From positions 1-64,000 of the forward strand of contig CAZUCC010000022.1 in the NCBI GenBank assembly GCA_964619065.1: 64,000 nt of DNA, read 5' to 3'. The stretch comes from JANXUC01 sp964619065 (GTDB lineage Bacteria; Acidobacteriota; Terriglobia; Terriglobales; Acidobacteriaceae). The notes under the pieces are model-generated. The model was given only the letters and a program-made list of their open reading frames with translations, did not search any database and was not told the origin of the DNA. Shown here piece after piece: positions 7,258-16,898 of the stretch (position 1 is its first letter; the number at the start of each line of letters is the position of its first letter). The position numbers and the translations under genes are program-made.

Positions 7258-7516
7258 TTTGTCCCCGAAGCACTATGTGCAAAACTAACAAGTGTTTTTC
7301 CTATCAGCAATTTACCGCCGTAACCGGCACTACAACGGACGGGTGGTTACCTGCGTGTGAGGCACCTTCCGGTACCTTTCTTCCACACAGCTTTTGTTTT
7401 CCACAGCTTGCGAATGCCCACCGCGCGGGCGATGATGACATCCATCCCTTGTGCCTCGCACATCGCAATCCGGTTCGCAGATGCCGCTTGTTCCGACCGG
7501 GCTTTCGCCAGCGGCT

Positions 7517-8206
7517 GTGAAGTTGCGGTTTCTCAAAAGCCTGCGGTGTACGCTACGCTATGAAAAAGAGGCTTGGCGGAACGGCGCTCGCCTGGTGGGG
7601 GGAGTGGACGAGGCTGGTCGCGGCTGCCTCTTTGGGCCTGTGGTGGCAGCAGCCGTTATCTTGAATCCCGAGGATCGCATTCGCGGCTTGCGCGACTCCA
7701 AGCTTCTGCCCGAAGAAACGCGCGACCACCTTGCCGCGCAAATTCGGAAGCGCGCGATCTGCTGGGCGTTTGCCTCGGTCGATGCGGCACAAATCGATGT
7801 CATCAATATTCTGCAGGCCTCACGCCTGGCCATGCGAAATGCTGTTCTGCAGCTGCAACCTGAGCCTGATTTTCTGCTGGTCGATGCCATTCACCTTGAC
7901 CACACCTGCGCGCAACGCGCAATTATTCACGGCGATGCACTATCGGCCTCGATTGCTGCAGCGTCGATCATCGCAAAAGTCGAGCGCGACCGCATGATGC
8001 GTGAACTGGATGCCACCTACCCGCAATACGCGCTTGCCTCCAACAAGGGATACGGCACACCAGCACACCGCGCCGCTCTTCTCGAACACGGCCCCACACC
8101 GCTCCACCGGATGACCTTCGCGCCAGTCCGTAACTCGCAGGAAGAGTTTGATTTCCCCGACGACTTCGACGATATCGCGGGCGATATTGTGATCGCATCC
8201 GCCTGA
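7517..8206 (+). CDS. rnhB: Ribonuclease HII
   Basis: RNase HII cleaves RNA in RNA-DNA hybrids and at single ribonucleotides. Counting from GTG 7517, the four acidic residues are Asp31-Glu32 (GVDEAGRG), Asp123 (LLVDAIHL) and Asp140 (HGDALSASIAAASIIAKVERD). The length of 229 residues is normal. The start is uncertain: no good Shine-Dalgarno is seen, and in-frame GTG 7451 and ATG 7481 would add 22 or 12 residues. GTG 7517 gives an N-terminus (VKLRFLKSLRCTLRYEKEAW) that resembles the family start. In many genomes rnhB follows rplS; here the phosphoesterase and PilZ genes intervene. Confidence 0.92.
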   Translation: MKLRFLKSLRCTLRYEKEAWRNGARLVGGVDEAGRGCLFGPVVAAAVILNPEDRIRGLRDSKLLPEETRDHLAAQIRKRAICWAFASVDAAQIDVINILQASRLAMRNAVLQLQPEPDFLLVDAIHLDHTCAQRAIIHGDALSASIAAASIIAKVERDRMMRELDATYPQYALASNKGYGTPAHRAALLEHGPTPLHRMTFAPVRNSQEEFDFPDDFDDIAGDIVIASA

Positions 8207-8270
8207 CACCTGCGAATTCACGGCTCCATGAGGATTTCATGTTGCAGCTGTCATGCGAGGAGACTGAATC

Positions 8271-8297
8271 TTTGATATCGCAAATTGCGATATCAAA
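8271..8297. promoter_or_regulatory. Perfect 13-bp palindrome, possible operator
   Basis: TTTGATATCGCAA and TTGCGATATCAAA are exact reverse complements separated by one base. The tiny centre makes it a poor terminator and more like a dimer-binding site or cruciform. It lies 65 bp after rnhB and about 140 bp beyond the 3' end of the convergent gene, so no target gene is obvious. Confidence 0.35.
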
Positions 8298-8368
8298 AAG
8301 AGGCCGTGGTGGACGACGCACATTCCCCTATGTTTTCACAGAGCATGGAGTCGCCATGCGTATTTCAA

Positions 8369-8401
8369 TACAAAGGCCGCCTTGTCGGGAGGCGGCCTTT
8401 G
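8369..8401. terminator. Hairpin between convergent genes
   Basis: ACAAAGGCCGCC (8369-8380) and GGCGGCCTTTGT (8390-8401) give a perfect 12-bp stem with a 9-nt loop, 38 bp beyond the stop of the minus-strand gene. No long T-run follows on either strand, so it may be an atypical or bidirectional terminator. Confidence 0.5.
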
Positions 8402-8438
8402 TGTACGTACTCGTATGAAGAAATAGTCGATTGGGCTA

Positions 8439-9452
8439 TTAGAATTTAATCGACCCGAACGTGCCGGCGAGATTATTACTCGGACCAGCAGTGAAGAAGA
8501 GCTCGTTCGTCTGACCGTTTCTTGGTGATCCGCCACCGAATTCAATTCCCCAAAGCTGGTCGATTAGGATCACCTTGCCTTTGGTGTCCTTGAGCGTACC
8601 CACGAAGGCTCCGGTCGAGGCATTGAAGGCGTTGATAGTGCCGTGGTTGGTGTTGTTGGAGATCAACAGGGTGTTGCTGAGCGGTCCAAAGTTGCTGGGC
8701 GCCGGAGTCATACCCCAAGGCTGGTTCAGGTGCGCGCCCTGTGCGAACCGCTTCACGAACGTTCCATCCTCACTGAAGATGTCAATGAAACCACCCGGAC
8801 CACCCGCCCCATCGGCAAACGCAACGTAGACCAGGCCGTTAATATCCTGGATACCGAACGGCGCAAAGCCGGCGGGAAGCGTTGTATCGGTAAAGGATTT
8901 TACCCACGCGAAGCTACCGTCATACATATCTACTTTGTTGTTCGCGGCGTCGGCGGCAAAGAGAAAGTTTCCCGAAGGCTTGCTAGTAACAGCCAATCCT
9001 GTATAGACGGCACCCGGATTTGTCACAGCGATGATAGCGTTGTTGCGGTCGGACTGCGGTGCCCACCCGCTGATGGTCCCGTCCAGCGTTGCGAAAATGA
9101 AGATCGACGACCATCCTTTGACCTGGAAATCTGGGGACCCGTTAAAGACGATTCCAGTGGGCGTGCCCGTGCCGACGTCGTTCACGGAAGGGATCTCCAC
9201 CTGCAACCCCTGCTTGACTCCGGCTCCGTCGTAGAGCGTGGACCAGCCTGAGCCATTGTCGCTAACCCAGATTGGACCGCCGGGGCCGTAAGCCAGTCCC
9301 CAGCCATTCACTTGCATCGGATCCGTGTGGTGTGACCATCCGACTTGATTGGAAGCCAAGTTGGTGAGTTTATACTGCGCCTGGGCTGCTGTGGAACCAA
9401 ACATCAGCAGGAGCCCGAGACTGAATGTGAGAGCGATTGTAGTGCGTTGCAT
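8439..9452 (-). CDS. Exported NHL-propeller-like protein (TIGR03118 type)
   Basis: A 337-residue protein with a clear signal peptide (LTFSLGLLLMFGSTAAQAQ, cleavage after about residue 26). The mature part has the hallmarks of the TIGR03118 family: VNGWGLAYGPGGPIWVSDNG, a later FGIQDINGLVYVAFAD and NQPWGMTPAPSNFG. These are beta-propeller-like repeats. Many family members end in a PEP-CTERM anchor; this one does not and ends GTFGSIKF. AAGGAG is well placed before ATG 9452. Function is unknown; it is likely periplasmic or secreted. Confidence 0.75.
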   Translation of the reverse strand: MQRTTIALTFSLGLLLMFGSTAAQAQYKLTNLASNQVGWSHHTDPMQVNGWGLAYGPGGPIWVSDNGSGWSTLYDGAGVKQGLQVEIPSVNDVGTGTPTGIVFNGSPDFQVKGWSSIFIFATLDGTISGWAPQSDRNNAIIAVTNPGAVYTGLAVTSKPSGNFLFAADAANNKVDMYDGSFAWVKSFTDTTLPAGFAPFGIQDINGLVYVAFADGAGGPGGFIDIFSEDGTFVKRFAQGAHLNQPWGMTPAPSNFGPLSNTLLISNNTNHGTINAFNASTGAFVGTLKDTKGKVILIDQLWGIEFGGGSPRNGQTNELFFTAGPSNNLAGTFGSIKF

Positions 9453-9645
9453 AGGTATTCTCCTTTAACGTAAGGTTAGGTAGGTGACTTGCCGATGTGT
9501 TGTTCGACGAGGAACTTTCTAACCTGCTTGAGATCAATGCTAGCTTGTAGGCCTTTCGCCGATTGTCAGGAGACTGTCACGCGTTTGCACAATTTCTGCT
9601 GTTCACCTCGGAAAGCTATGCCCACGCTGGAGATCCGATAGTCCA

Positions 9646-11457
9646 TTGCCGCCCATCATCAACGCTCAGAGTCTTTCGAAACGGTTCGGAGCCGTTCCGC
9701 TTTTCCAAAATGTTTCGTTCACTCTCTCCGAAAGCGATCGCGTCGGATTGATTGGCCCCAACGGGTCGGGTAAGTCCACTCTTTTGAAAATTTTGGCGGG
9801 GCAGGTCGATCCGGATAGCGGCGAGATCGCCCGGCGGAAACGCGCTCGCCTGAGCTATGTGGCACAGGACTCGTATTTCCCGCCCGAGGCGACGGCTCGC
9901 TCCGTCGTGCAAAAAGCGATGGAAGCGGCCTCCATACCAGACGGCGAACGCGGCACTCTCTTCGCGGAAAGTCTAGGCCGTGCCGGTTTCGAGAACCTCG
10001 AAGCCAAGGCGTCAACTCTCTCGGGCGGCTGGCAGAAGCGCCTCGCGCTGGTGGAGGCGCTCGTGCAACGGCCCGATATCCTGCTGCTCGATGAACCTAC
10101 GAACCACCTGGACTTGGCGGGGATTCAGTGGCTCGAAGCACTGCTCGAAGGCGCCGCGTTCGCCTGTGTAGCCGTCAGCCACGATCGCTACTTTCTGGAG
10201 AACGTGGCCACGGAAATGGCGGAGCTCAACCGCGCATACCCCGATGGGATGTTGCGGGTCCACGGAAACTACAGCACGTTCCTGATCAAGAAGGAAGAAT
10301 TTCTTCACGCACAATCGAAGCGCCAGGAGGCACTGGAGAATCGTGTTCACACCGAGATTGAGTGGCTGCGCCGCGGTCCCAAGGCTCGCACCTCGAAATC
10401 CAAGGCACGGATTGATAGAGCCCACGAACTGATCGGCGAACTCGCGAATCTGAATGCGAGAACCAAGACGACGGGCGCCGGGATCGATTTCTCCGCTACT
10501 GGCCGGCAGACCAAGCGGTTGATTGAGCTCGAGGATGTGAGCTATGAAATCCCAGGCCGGACGTTGTTGAGCGATCTCAGCTTTACGATCACGGCTGGGA
10601 TGCGCGTAGGGCTGGTCGGCCCCAACGGCAGCGGCAAGACGACGTTGCTGCGGCTGCTGCGGGGCGAGATCGCGCCCGCGTCCGGCGAGATTCACCGCGC
10701 GAATGTTCTCCGCATCGTCTACTTCGACCAGACCCGCCAACTCGATTTCGAGGGCACGTTGCGGCGAGCGCTCGCGCCGGACAGCGATTCCGTGATCTAC
10801 CAGGACCGGGTGGTGCACGTTGCCTCCTGGGCTGCGCGCTTTCTGTTCACGAGCGAACAGCTCAACCAGCCTGTTTCACGGCTTTCAGGAGGCGAGCGCG
10901 CCCGCGTGCTCATCGCACAGCTCATGTTGCAGCCCGCTGATGTTCTGCTGCTGGATGAACCAACCAACGACCTCGATATCCCAACGCTGGAAATTCTCGA
11001 GGAAAGCCTTCTCGAATACCGCGGCGCACTCGTGCTGGTCACGCACGACCGTTACCTGCTCGACCGTGTCTCTACTGTTGTTTTAGGTTTGGATGGCCAG
11101 GGTAGTGCCGAAGGGTTTGCCGATTACTCGCAATGGGAGACCTGGCGGCGTGAGTCGACGCAAGAAGATAAGAAATCCGTGGGTTCAGGGAAAAACGGCG
11201 CCCCAGCGCCCACCCCCGACGAATCGAGGGCCGCGAAGAAGCTCTCTTACATGGATGCCCGTGACTACGCCACCATCGAACACCGTGTTGTGGACGCGGA
11301 ACTCGCGTTGCAAACTAAACGCGAAGCGCTGGAAGACCCTGCCATCGTCATTGACGCGCCGAAACTGCTTCAGGCGCATGCCGAGATGGATGCTGCTCAG
11401 GAAGTGGTCGATACGCTTTACGCGCGTTGGGCGGAACTCGAAGGCAAGCTGAAGTAG
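9646..11457 (+). CDS. uup: ABC-F family ATPase, Uup-like
   Basis: A 603-residue soluble protein with two ABC ATPase domains and no membrane segments. Walker A motifs are GPNGSGKST and GPNGSGKTT; signature motifs LSGGWQKR and LSGGERAR; Walker B LLLDEPTNHLD and LLLDEPTNDLD. The linker between domains and the C-terminal region (about 515-603, ending in a charged helical hairpin) match the Uup subgroup, whose C-terminal coiled coil binds nucleic acid. ABC-F proteins act on the ribosome. The start is TTG 9646, and no stronger start is visible upstream. It is divergent from the TIGR03118-like gene. Confidence 0.85.
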   Translation: MPPIINAQSLSKRFGAVPLFQNVSFTLSESDRVGLIGPNGSGKSTLLKILAGQVDPDSGEIARRKRARLSYVAQDSYFPPEATARSVVQKAMEAASIPDGERGTLFAESLGRAGFENLEAKASTLSGGWQKRLALVEALVQRPDILLLDEPTNHLDLAGIQWLEALLEGAAFACVAVSHDRYFLENVATEMAELNRAYPDGMLRVHGNYSTFLIKKEEFLHAQSKRQEALENRVHTEIEWLRRGPKARTSKSKARIDRAHELIGELANLNARTKTTGAGIDFSATGRQTKRLIELEDVSYEIPGRTLLSDLSFTITAGMRVGLVGPNGSGKTTLLRLLRGEIAPASGEIHRANVLRIVYFDQTRQLDFEGTLRRALAPDSDSVIYQDRVVHVASWAARFLFTSEQLNQPVSRLSGGERARVLIAQLMLQPADVLLLDEPTNDLDIPTLEILEESLLEYRGALVLVTHDRYLLDRVSTVVLGLDGQGSAEGFADYSQWETWRRESTQEDKKSVGSGKNGAPAPTPDESRAAKKLSYMDARDYATIEHRVVDAELALQTKREALEDPAIVIDAPKLLQAHAEMDAAQEVVDTLYARWAELEGKLK

Positions 11458-11506
11458 TGCGCTTCGCACGGCCAGCAGGCGAGGGCACCTGCCGCTACAC
11501 GATCTA

Positions 11507-12970
11507 CTATTCCCGCTCGAAATCGATATATCCATGGTTCACGTCGGTGCGAACCAGCCGTACGCTCAGCTTGTCTCCTACATCAACTCCCTGTTGCCCG
11601 CGTACTAGCATTCCCTCCACGTGCGGCGTCAGCACACGAACGAAGGTTCCGTGCACGTTCACACCTGTCACGATGGCGTCGAATACCTGCCCGATGCGGC
11701 TGCTCATAGCCACGGCGGACATTCGTTTCGTCATCTCGCGCTCAACTTTGCGTGCGGCATTTTCCTTCGCGGTGCAGTTCGCGGCGATGGCGGAAAGCTC
11801 ATCATCGGTATATGCGTCCGCTTGCTTCGTTAACAGCGCTTTGATGATGCGCTGTGTCACCAAATCCGCGAACCTCCTGTTGGGTGCTGTGGAATGCGTG
11901 TAATCCTGCACCGCTAAACCGAAATGTCCAGCCTCGGGCTCTCCGGGCCGCTCTAGAACATATTCGCCGGGTCCCATCAACTTGATGACGGCGAGTGACA
12001 GATCCGGAAAATGATCGGGGTCCGCAGCCTTACGCTGTAACAGGAAATCATTGAGAGCCTTCGAGTCCGGTTGTGTGGGTAATTTCCCGCCTTGCGTTGC
12101 CGCTAGTTGAACAATGCGGTCCCAACGCTCAGGAGTCTTCACAATACGGCGCAAGGAACAGACAGCTCCCAGCTTTCGCGCCACAATCTCATTCGCTGCG
12201 ACCATGAAATCCTCAATCAAGTCGGTGGCGTGATTCTTCTCCTGCTTCTGTACATCGATGACTTGCTGATTGAGCAGAACCGGACGCACTTCGTTGGTCT
12301 CGATGTTCAAGGCACCGTGGCGGTAGCGCTGATCCCGCAATGCCTGGGCGACTTCGTCCTGCAGTTTCAACTGTGCTTGCAAGTCCAGCGAAGCCGCCAC
12401 CTTCGGCGGAGCGGCGCCTCGATTTTCCAGCCAAGCCCCCACGGCGTTGTATGTGAGCTGCGCCTTATTGCGGACCAGCGCCTGATAGAGATCACTGGAA
12501 CTAATGTGGCCATCCGTGCCGACCACGAATTCAATCACGATGCAAAGCTTGTCGGCGCCTTCCAGCAGCGAGGTCAATCCAGTCGAAAGCTCCTCCGGCA
12601 GCATGGCGAAATTTCGCACTCCGGTGTACACGGTTGTGGTTTCCTTGGCGGCATGTTGGTCGATAGGAGAGTTCTTGGGAACATAGGCGTCCACATCCGC
12701 AATCCCAACGAGCACCTTGGTTTCGCCGCTCGGCAGCCGTTCCGCGACTTCGATCTGGTCGAGATCGCGCGAGGTATCATTATCGATCGACGACCACAGC
12801 AGCTCGCGCAGATCACGAATCGCGCCGCCCGCAACAAGTTGTGGAGGCTTCGCTTGCAACTGCATTAACTGCTGTTGTGCCTTTGCCGGAAATTCCGGTT
12901 CGAAACCGTTCTGCAGCATGACTTGCTTCGCCATGGCCTGCAGATCAACGTGGGAAGGGTAGTTATTCAT
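11507..12970 (-). CDS. RNB-domain exoribonuclease (RNase II/R family)
   Basis: A 487-residue protein counted from ATG 12970 (MNNYPSHVDL). The RNB catalytic domain is clear: WSSIDNDTSRDLDQIEVAE, GIADVDAYVPKNSPID, MLPEELSTGLTSL and HSTAPNRRFADLVTQ. A C-terminal S1-like beta segment follows (FDAIVTGVNVHGTFVRV). The N-terminal cold-shock domains of RNase R are missing, so this is a short form. In the acidic cluster the residue aligned with the last Asp of E. coli RNase II (DMDDA) is Gln (DLDQI). It probably degrades single-stranded RNA 3' to 5' in the cytoplasm. It is divergent from the second ABC-F gene. Confidence 0.82.
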   Translation of the reverse strand: MNNYPSHVDLQAMAKQVMLQNGFEPEFPAKAQQQLMQLQAKPPQLVAGGAIRDLRELLWSSIDNDTSRDLDQIEVAERLPSGETKVLVGIADVDAYVPKNSPIDQHAAKETTTVYTGVRNFAMLPEELSTGLTSLLEGADKLCIVIEFVVGTDGHISSSDLYQALVRNKAQLTYNAVGAWLENRGAAPPKVAASLDLQAQLKLQDEVAQALRDQRYRHGALNIETNEVRPVLLNQQVIDVQKQEKNHATDLIEDFMVAANEIVARKLGAVCSLRRIVKTPERWDRIVQLAATQGGKLPTQPDSKALNDFLLQRKAADPDHFPDLSLAVIKLMGPGEYVLERPGEPEAGHFGLAVQDYTHSTAPNRRFADLVTQRIIKALLTKQADAYTDDELSAIAANCTAKENAARKVEREMTKRMSAVAMSSRIGQVFDAIVTGVNVHGTFVRVLTPHVEGMLVRGQQGVDVGDKLSVRLVRTDVNHGYIDFERE

Positions 12971-13139
12971 AAGCTCGCGTAAGCGACTCCGACACGCAAT
13001 TAAGAACACAAAGGCTAACATGGCCTCGTGTTCCCGTGTGTTGATTTACGGCGAAAAATGCACGCTTGGCATGGTATTCTTAGAGGGATCGTTGCGATCC
13101 CGCGTCGCCAGCAACATCCCTGAAGCTCCCTGTAACCTC

Positions 13140-14768
13140 ATGATTTCTGTCAGCAATGTTTCCATGCGCTACGGCGCCAAAGTCTTGTTCGAAGATGTGT
13201 CCACAGCCTTTACGCCCGGAAAGCGCTACGGCCTGACCGGCCCGAACGGCTCCGGTAAGTCCACGTTCATGAAGCTTCTGACGGGTGAACTCGACCCGCA
13301 AAAGGGCACCGTGGTCCGGCCGCGCAAGTTCGGCGTGTTGAGCCAGGACCAGTTTGCCTTTGACGCGTACCGCGTGGTCGATACCGTGATCATGGGCAAT
13401 AAGCGCTTGTGGGCCGCTCTCGAAGAGCGCGAAAAGATTTACTCCAAACCCGAAATGTCCGATGAAGACGGCATGCGCGTAGGTGAACTCGAAGGCATTG
13501 TCGGTGAAGAAGACGGTTACTCCGCCGAAGCCGATGCCGCAATTCTCCTGCAAGGCCTCGACATTACCGACGACCTGCATGAACGCAAGATGGGCGAGAT
13601 TCAGGGCGGACAAAAAGTTCGTGTGCTACTGGCGCAAGCTCTGTTCGGGCACCCGCAGGCGCTGTTGCTCGACGAGCCTACCAACCACTTGGATCTCGAC
13701 TCCATCCACTGGTTGCAGGGTTTCCTGAACGACTATGACGGCGTACTCATCGTGATCTCCCACGATCGCCACTTCCTGAACAGCGTTTGCACCCACATCG
13801 CCGACATTGATTACGAAACCATCATCACCTACACGGGCACTTACGATGACATGGTCGTGGCGAAAACACAGATTCGTTCACAGATCGAATCGCAAAACGC
13901 CCAGCGCGAGAAGAAGATTTCCCAGCTTAATGAATTCATCGCTCGTTTCTCCGCGGGAACAAGATCCAGCCAGGTGCAGTCCCGCCGGAAAGAAGTCGAG
14001 CGCCTGCAAGTCACTGAACTGGCCCGCTCGAATATTCAACGCCCTTACATCAAGTTTGAGCAGAAACGTCCTTCCGGAAAGCATGTCCTGGAATTCGAGG
14101 CGATTGCGAAATCTTACGGGGAAACGGAAGTTCTGAAGGGGTTTACGGCGAGTGTACTCCGGGGCGAAAAGATCGCACTCATCGGGCGAAACGGCGCGGG
14201 CAAAACGACTCTCCTCAATGCACTGTTGGCGAATTCGCCGACGATTCCGGAAGCGGAGTTACGCCAGACCAGCGGCTACGATGGCCCTTTCCTCACTGCG
14301 GGCAAAGTAACCTGGGGTCACGAGGCCTCCGTCGGCTATTTTGCGCAGGATCACAAGCAACTGATTCAGAAAGGCTCCAACGTTTTCGACTGGCTCCATC
14401 AATGGGAACCCGGAGCATCCACCGAAGAGATTCGTGGGCTGCTCGGCCAAATGCTTTTCCAAAAGGAAGAAGGCAACAAGAAAACGGAAGCTCTTTCCGG
14501 CGGTGAAGCGGCACGGCTCCTGTTTTGCAAACTCATGTTGCAGAAACCGAACATCCTGGTTCTCGACGAGCCAACCAACCACCTCGATCTCGAAGCCATC
14601 AACGCGCTCAACATCGCGCTACAGCGCTACCCGGGAACGGTGCTGATCGTCACGCACGACCACGACTTGATCGACGAAGTTGCTACCCGCATTTGGCACT
14701 TCGAAAGCGACCACAAAATCACTGACTTCAAGGGCGTCTACGCGGAATACCAGTCCGTAGGCGTCTAG
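13140..14768 (+). CDS. ybiT: ABC-F family ATPase, YbiT-like
   Basis: A 542-residue protein from ATG 13140 (MISVSNVSMRYGAKVLFEDV), with an N-terminus typical of the YbiT branch of ABC-F ATPases. It has two ABC domains: Walker A GPNGSGKST and GRNGAGKTT, signature IQGGQKVR (degenerate in domain 1) and LSGGEAAR, and Walker B LLLDEPTNHLD and LVLDEPTNHLD. A positively charged linker (RSSQVQSRRKEVERLQ) joins them, as needed for reaching into the ribosomal E site. A longer frame back to 13020 lacks family similarity. No good Shine-Dalgarno is visible. Confidence 0.87.
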   Translation: MISVSNVSMRYGAKVLFEDVSTAFTPGKRYGLTGPNGSGKSTFMKLLTGELDPQKGTVVRPRKFGVLSQDQFAFDAYRVVDTVIMGNKRLWAALEEREKIYSKPEMSDEDGMRVGELEGIVGEEDGYSAEADAAILLQGLDITDDLHERKMGEIQGGQKVRVLLAQALFGHPQALLLDEPTNHLDLDSIHWLQGFLNDYDGVLIVISHDRHFLNSVCTHIADIDYETIITYTGTYDDMVVAKTQIRSQIESQNAQREKKISQLNEFIARFSAGTRSSQVQSRRKEVERLQVTELARSNIQRPYIKFEQKRPSGKHVLEFEAIAKSYGETEVLKGFTASVLRGEKIALIGRNGAGKTTLLNALLANSPTIPEAELRQTSGYDGPFLTAGKVTWGHEASVGYFAQDHKQLIQKGSNVFDWLHQWEPGASTEEIRGLLGQMLFQKEEGNKKTEALSGGEAARLLFCKLMLQKPNILVLDEPTNHLDLEAINALNIALQRYPGTVLIVTHDHDLIDEVATRIWHFESDHKITDFKGVYAEYQSVGV

Positions 14769-14810
14769 AAGCTTTGGCGTCTAAGAGCTTTGTTGAAAAG
14801 ACCTCTCGAT

Positions 14811-14848
14811 TTGTCATTCCGAAGGGCTTCAGCCCTGAGGAATCTGCT
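14811..14848. repeat. Solo GTCATTCCGAAGG repeat unit
   Basis: TTGTCATTCCGAAGGGCTTCAG begins a single half of the intergenic repeat family, with a small internal hairpin AGGGCTTCAGCCCT and the shared tail GAGGAATCTGCTG. It lies between the convergent ABC-F and M61 peptidase genes and could serve as a transcription barrier. Confidence 0.45.
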
Positions 14849-14880
14849 GTTTTTCTGGTCGTTCTTCTATTCTTTGTTCC

Positions 14881-16767
14881 TTACTTCGCCGCGTAGATGT
14901 CACTGAGCATATCCGGCTTTGAAGCGTCCCGCTCCAGATGCGGGAACTTCTCGCCGCCGTGGTAATCAATCTTGAACGTGCGGAAGTAATCCGTATTCTC
15001 CACCAGCAATTCGATAGGATCAGCACTATTCTTAGCCGCCTTCAAAGCATCGCGCAGCACATTCCTAGAAAACTTACGGCCGTTGACCGCGAGCACTTTC
15101 ATCCCCGGTCCGATACCCGCCTTCGCTGCCGGCAGCCCTTCAATCGTGTCCTCAATGCCGCCATCCGCGCGCAGATGCAGCCCGAGCGAGAATCTTGAGT
15201 CGATCATTTCGCGAGCGTCTTCATATGCATGCGTCAACTCCGAGGGTGAGTCGCTGAAAACGAGTTTCCACCCGCTATCCTCCAATCCGGTCAGCGGCGC
15301 TCCCGGGCCGTGACTCGTAAGCCGTTCTATCCAGAACTTCCGCCAGTCGTACGGGGCCACGCTGTTTAATGTGCTGACGACATCGTCGAAAGTGTACGTC
15401 TTCACTTCGGCGGTACCGCTTGCGCCTCCATGGAACGCGTGGCAAAAATCGTCCATGGATTTCTTGCCACTACTCTGCTGCCGCAGCAGCACGTCCACCC
15501 AGAGCCAGTTCAAAACGTCTTCGTCGTAGTAGTCAAGTCCGCGCCGCCAGGACTGCCACGTGTCGGTGAAATCCTCCATCGCGGGCACTGCGTCCGCCGT
15601 ATCCTGCAGATTGCGCCAGGTGCGGCCCGGACGGTATTCCAGCTCGGCCGCGATTGCCGCCAGATTGTCGCGCGCCTCTTCCGGCGTGCGGATTCCGCTA
15701 CGGGCGCTCAACAAATCTCCTAGATAAGAAGTCAACCCTTCGTACACCCAGAGCAAATCCGTCAGCATTGGTTTTTCGTAATTAGACGTTGCTAAATCCG
15801 CGGGCCGCCGAAATTTTCCATTCCAGGAATGCACGAACTCATGCGGCAATAGCCCAGCATGCAGCTTGCGGAGATTGTTGTCGACAATACCGCGCTCATC
15901 AACACGGCTGTCGTCGGACGCGTGGTGCTCAAGCCCAAAGTGCGCCACATGATCGCTCAAACTGTAAAGGAAGTGGTAGTTAGGGTAGTGGTAAGCTCCA
16001 AACAGCTTCAGCGCCTGAGTTGCCAGGTTCCGCTGATGCTCAAAGAAATCCGCTGGCCCATCGAGGGCCGCGGCACTGTCCGCGGCCAGATCAAGCTCGT
16101 GATGTGGATTCTCTCCGGTGGGCTCCATACGCATGTACTCTCCGGTGAGCATTGGAGAATCCACAAGGGTGGTCAACGAAGCCGAAACAAATCGAACTTC
16201 CCCTGCCGCTTGCGAAGCCACGGGCAACGGAGACGCAAATTTCCAGCCTGCTGGTAAGCGCACAGAGGCTTCGTACTTCAGTTCATCAGAGGTCCACCCA
16301 GCCGGATACAGCAACACCTGGTTCCAACTGATCACCGCCATCTTCTCCGTCGCCGAAGAGCCCGAGCTGAATCCACCCTCCAACACCGCCGGATAAAGGT
16401 AGTCGAGTGCTGCATCCACGCTGCTGGCGCCAGCAGGCACGTCTACGTGGAACGTCCAGGCGTCCAGCAAATCGCGCCGCCACGTAAGCTCCTGGCCATT
16501 GGCTTTGAAGTGCAACCCGGTCAAATTTGCAATCGGTCCCGAGGGTTCATGCTCACCCGGAATCCACTTGGGGTAATACAGAGTCAGCGAACCAGGCTTG
16601 CTTGGAATCGTCAGTTTGGCGTGAAGAATCTTACGCGGCGCTTCTGCCGCATCCAGCGCGATAGTCACTGTGGGCGCGACCTTCGTGGCTACAGCCTTCG
16701 ATTGCGCCACAGCCATAGCAGAGAGCGCCAACCAACAACCTACTGCGCACAACCGGGACAATCTCAT
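14881..16767 (-). CDS. Exported M61-family metallopeptidase with PDZ domain
   Basis: A 628-residue protein with a signal peptide (residues 1-21, cleavage after AVAQ). The zinc site is HEFVH (309-313) with the third ligand Glu343 in WVYEGLTSY, as in M61 glycyl aminopeptidases. The N-terminal beta domain carries LYYPKWIPGEHEPSG, a family hallmark. From about 545 there is a PDZ-like domain (GLPAAKAGIGPGMKVLAVNG). It probably acts in the periplasm on peptides with N-terminal Gly or Ala, by family analogy only. It is divergent from tmk and not part of an operon. Confidence 0.9.
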   Translation of the reverse strand: MRLSRLCAVGCWLALSAMAVAQSKAVATKVAPTVTIALDAAEAPRKILHAKLTIPSKPGSLTLYYPKWIPGEHEPSGPIANLTGLHFKANGQELTWRRDLLDAWTFHVDVPAGASSVDAALDYLYPAVLEGGFSSGSSATEKMAVISWNQVLLYPAGWTSDELKYEASVRLPAGWKFASPLPVASQAAGEVRFVSASLTTLVDSPMLTGEYMRMEPTGENPHHELDLAADSAAALDGPADFFEHQRNLATQALKLFGAYHYPNYHFLYSLSDHVAHFGLEHHASDDSRVDERGIVDNNLRKLHAGLLPHEFVHSWNGKFRRPADLATSNYEKPMLTDLLWVYEGLTSYLGDLLSARSGIRTPEEARDNLAAIAAELEYRPGRTWRNLQDTADAVPAMEDFTDTWQSWRRGLDYYDEDVLNWLWVDVLLRQQSSGKKSMDDFCHAFHGGASGTAEVKTYTFDDVVSTLNSVAPYDWRKFWIERLTSHGPGAPLTGLEDSGWKLVFSDSPSELTHAYEDAREMIDSRFSLGLHLRADGGIEDTIEGLPAAKAGIGPGMKVLAVNGRKFSRNVLRDALKAAKNSADPIELLVENTDYFRTFKIDYHGGEKFPHLERDASKPDMLSDIYAAK

Positions 16768-16898
16768 CTTCCAAGCACCTCGCGGACAGGATTGACTGCG
16801 TTTGCAGAACTTATGAATATATCAGTCCTCAATCCTGCTGTGCGAAAAGCACCCACGCTCGAAGCTGGGCTAGCGCGCATTTCTGCTACCATGACGCC

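Noticed and set aside
7330..7516. Possible small minus-strand gene (frame with MDVIIARAVGIRKLWKTKA) upstream of rnhB
   Set aside because: The stretch looks protein-like in one frame but has no start with a ribosome binding site and overlaps possible rnhB start codons; too weak to call.
12107..12868. Plus-strand open frame of 253 codons inside the RNB gene
   Set aside because: No similarity pattern to any family and fully opposite to a recognised nuclease; a GC-driven shadow frame.
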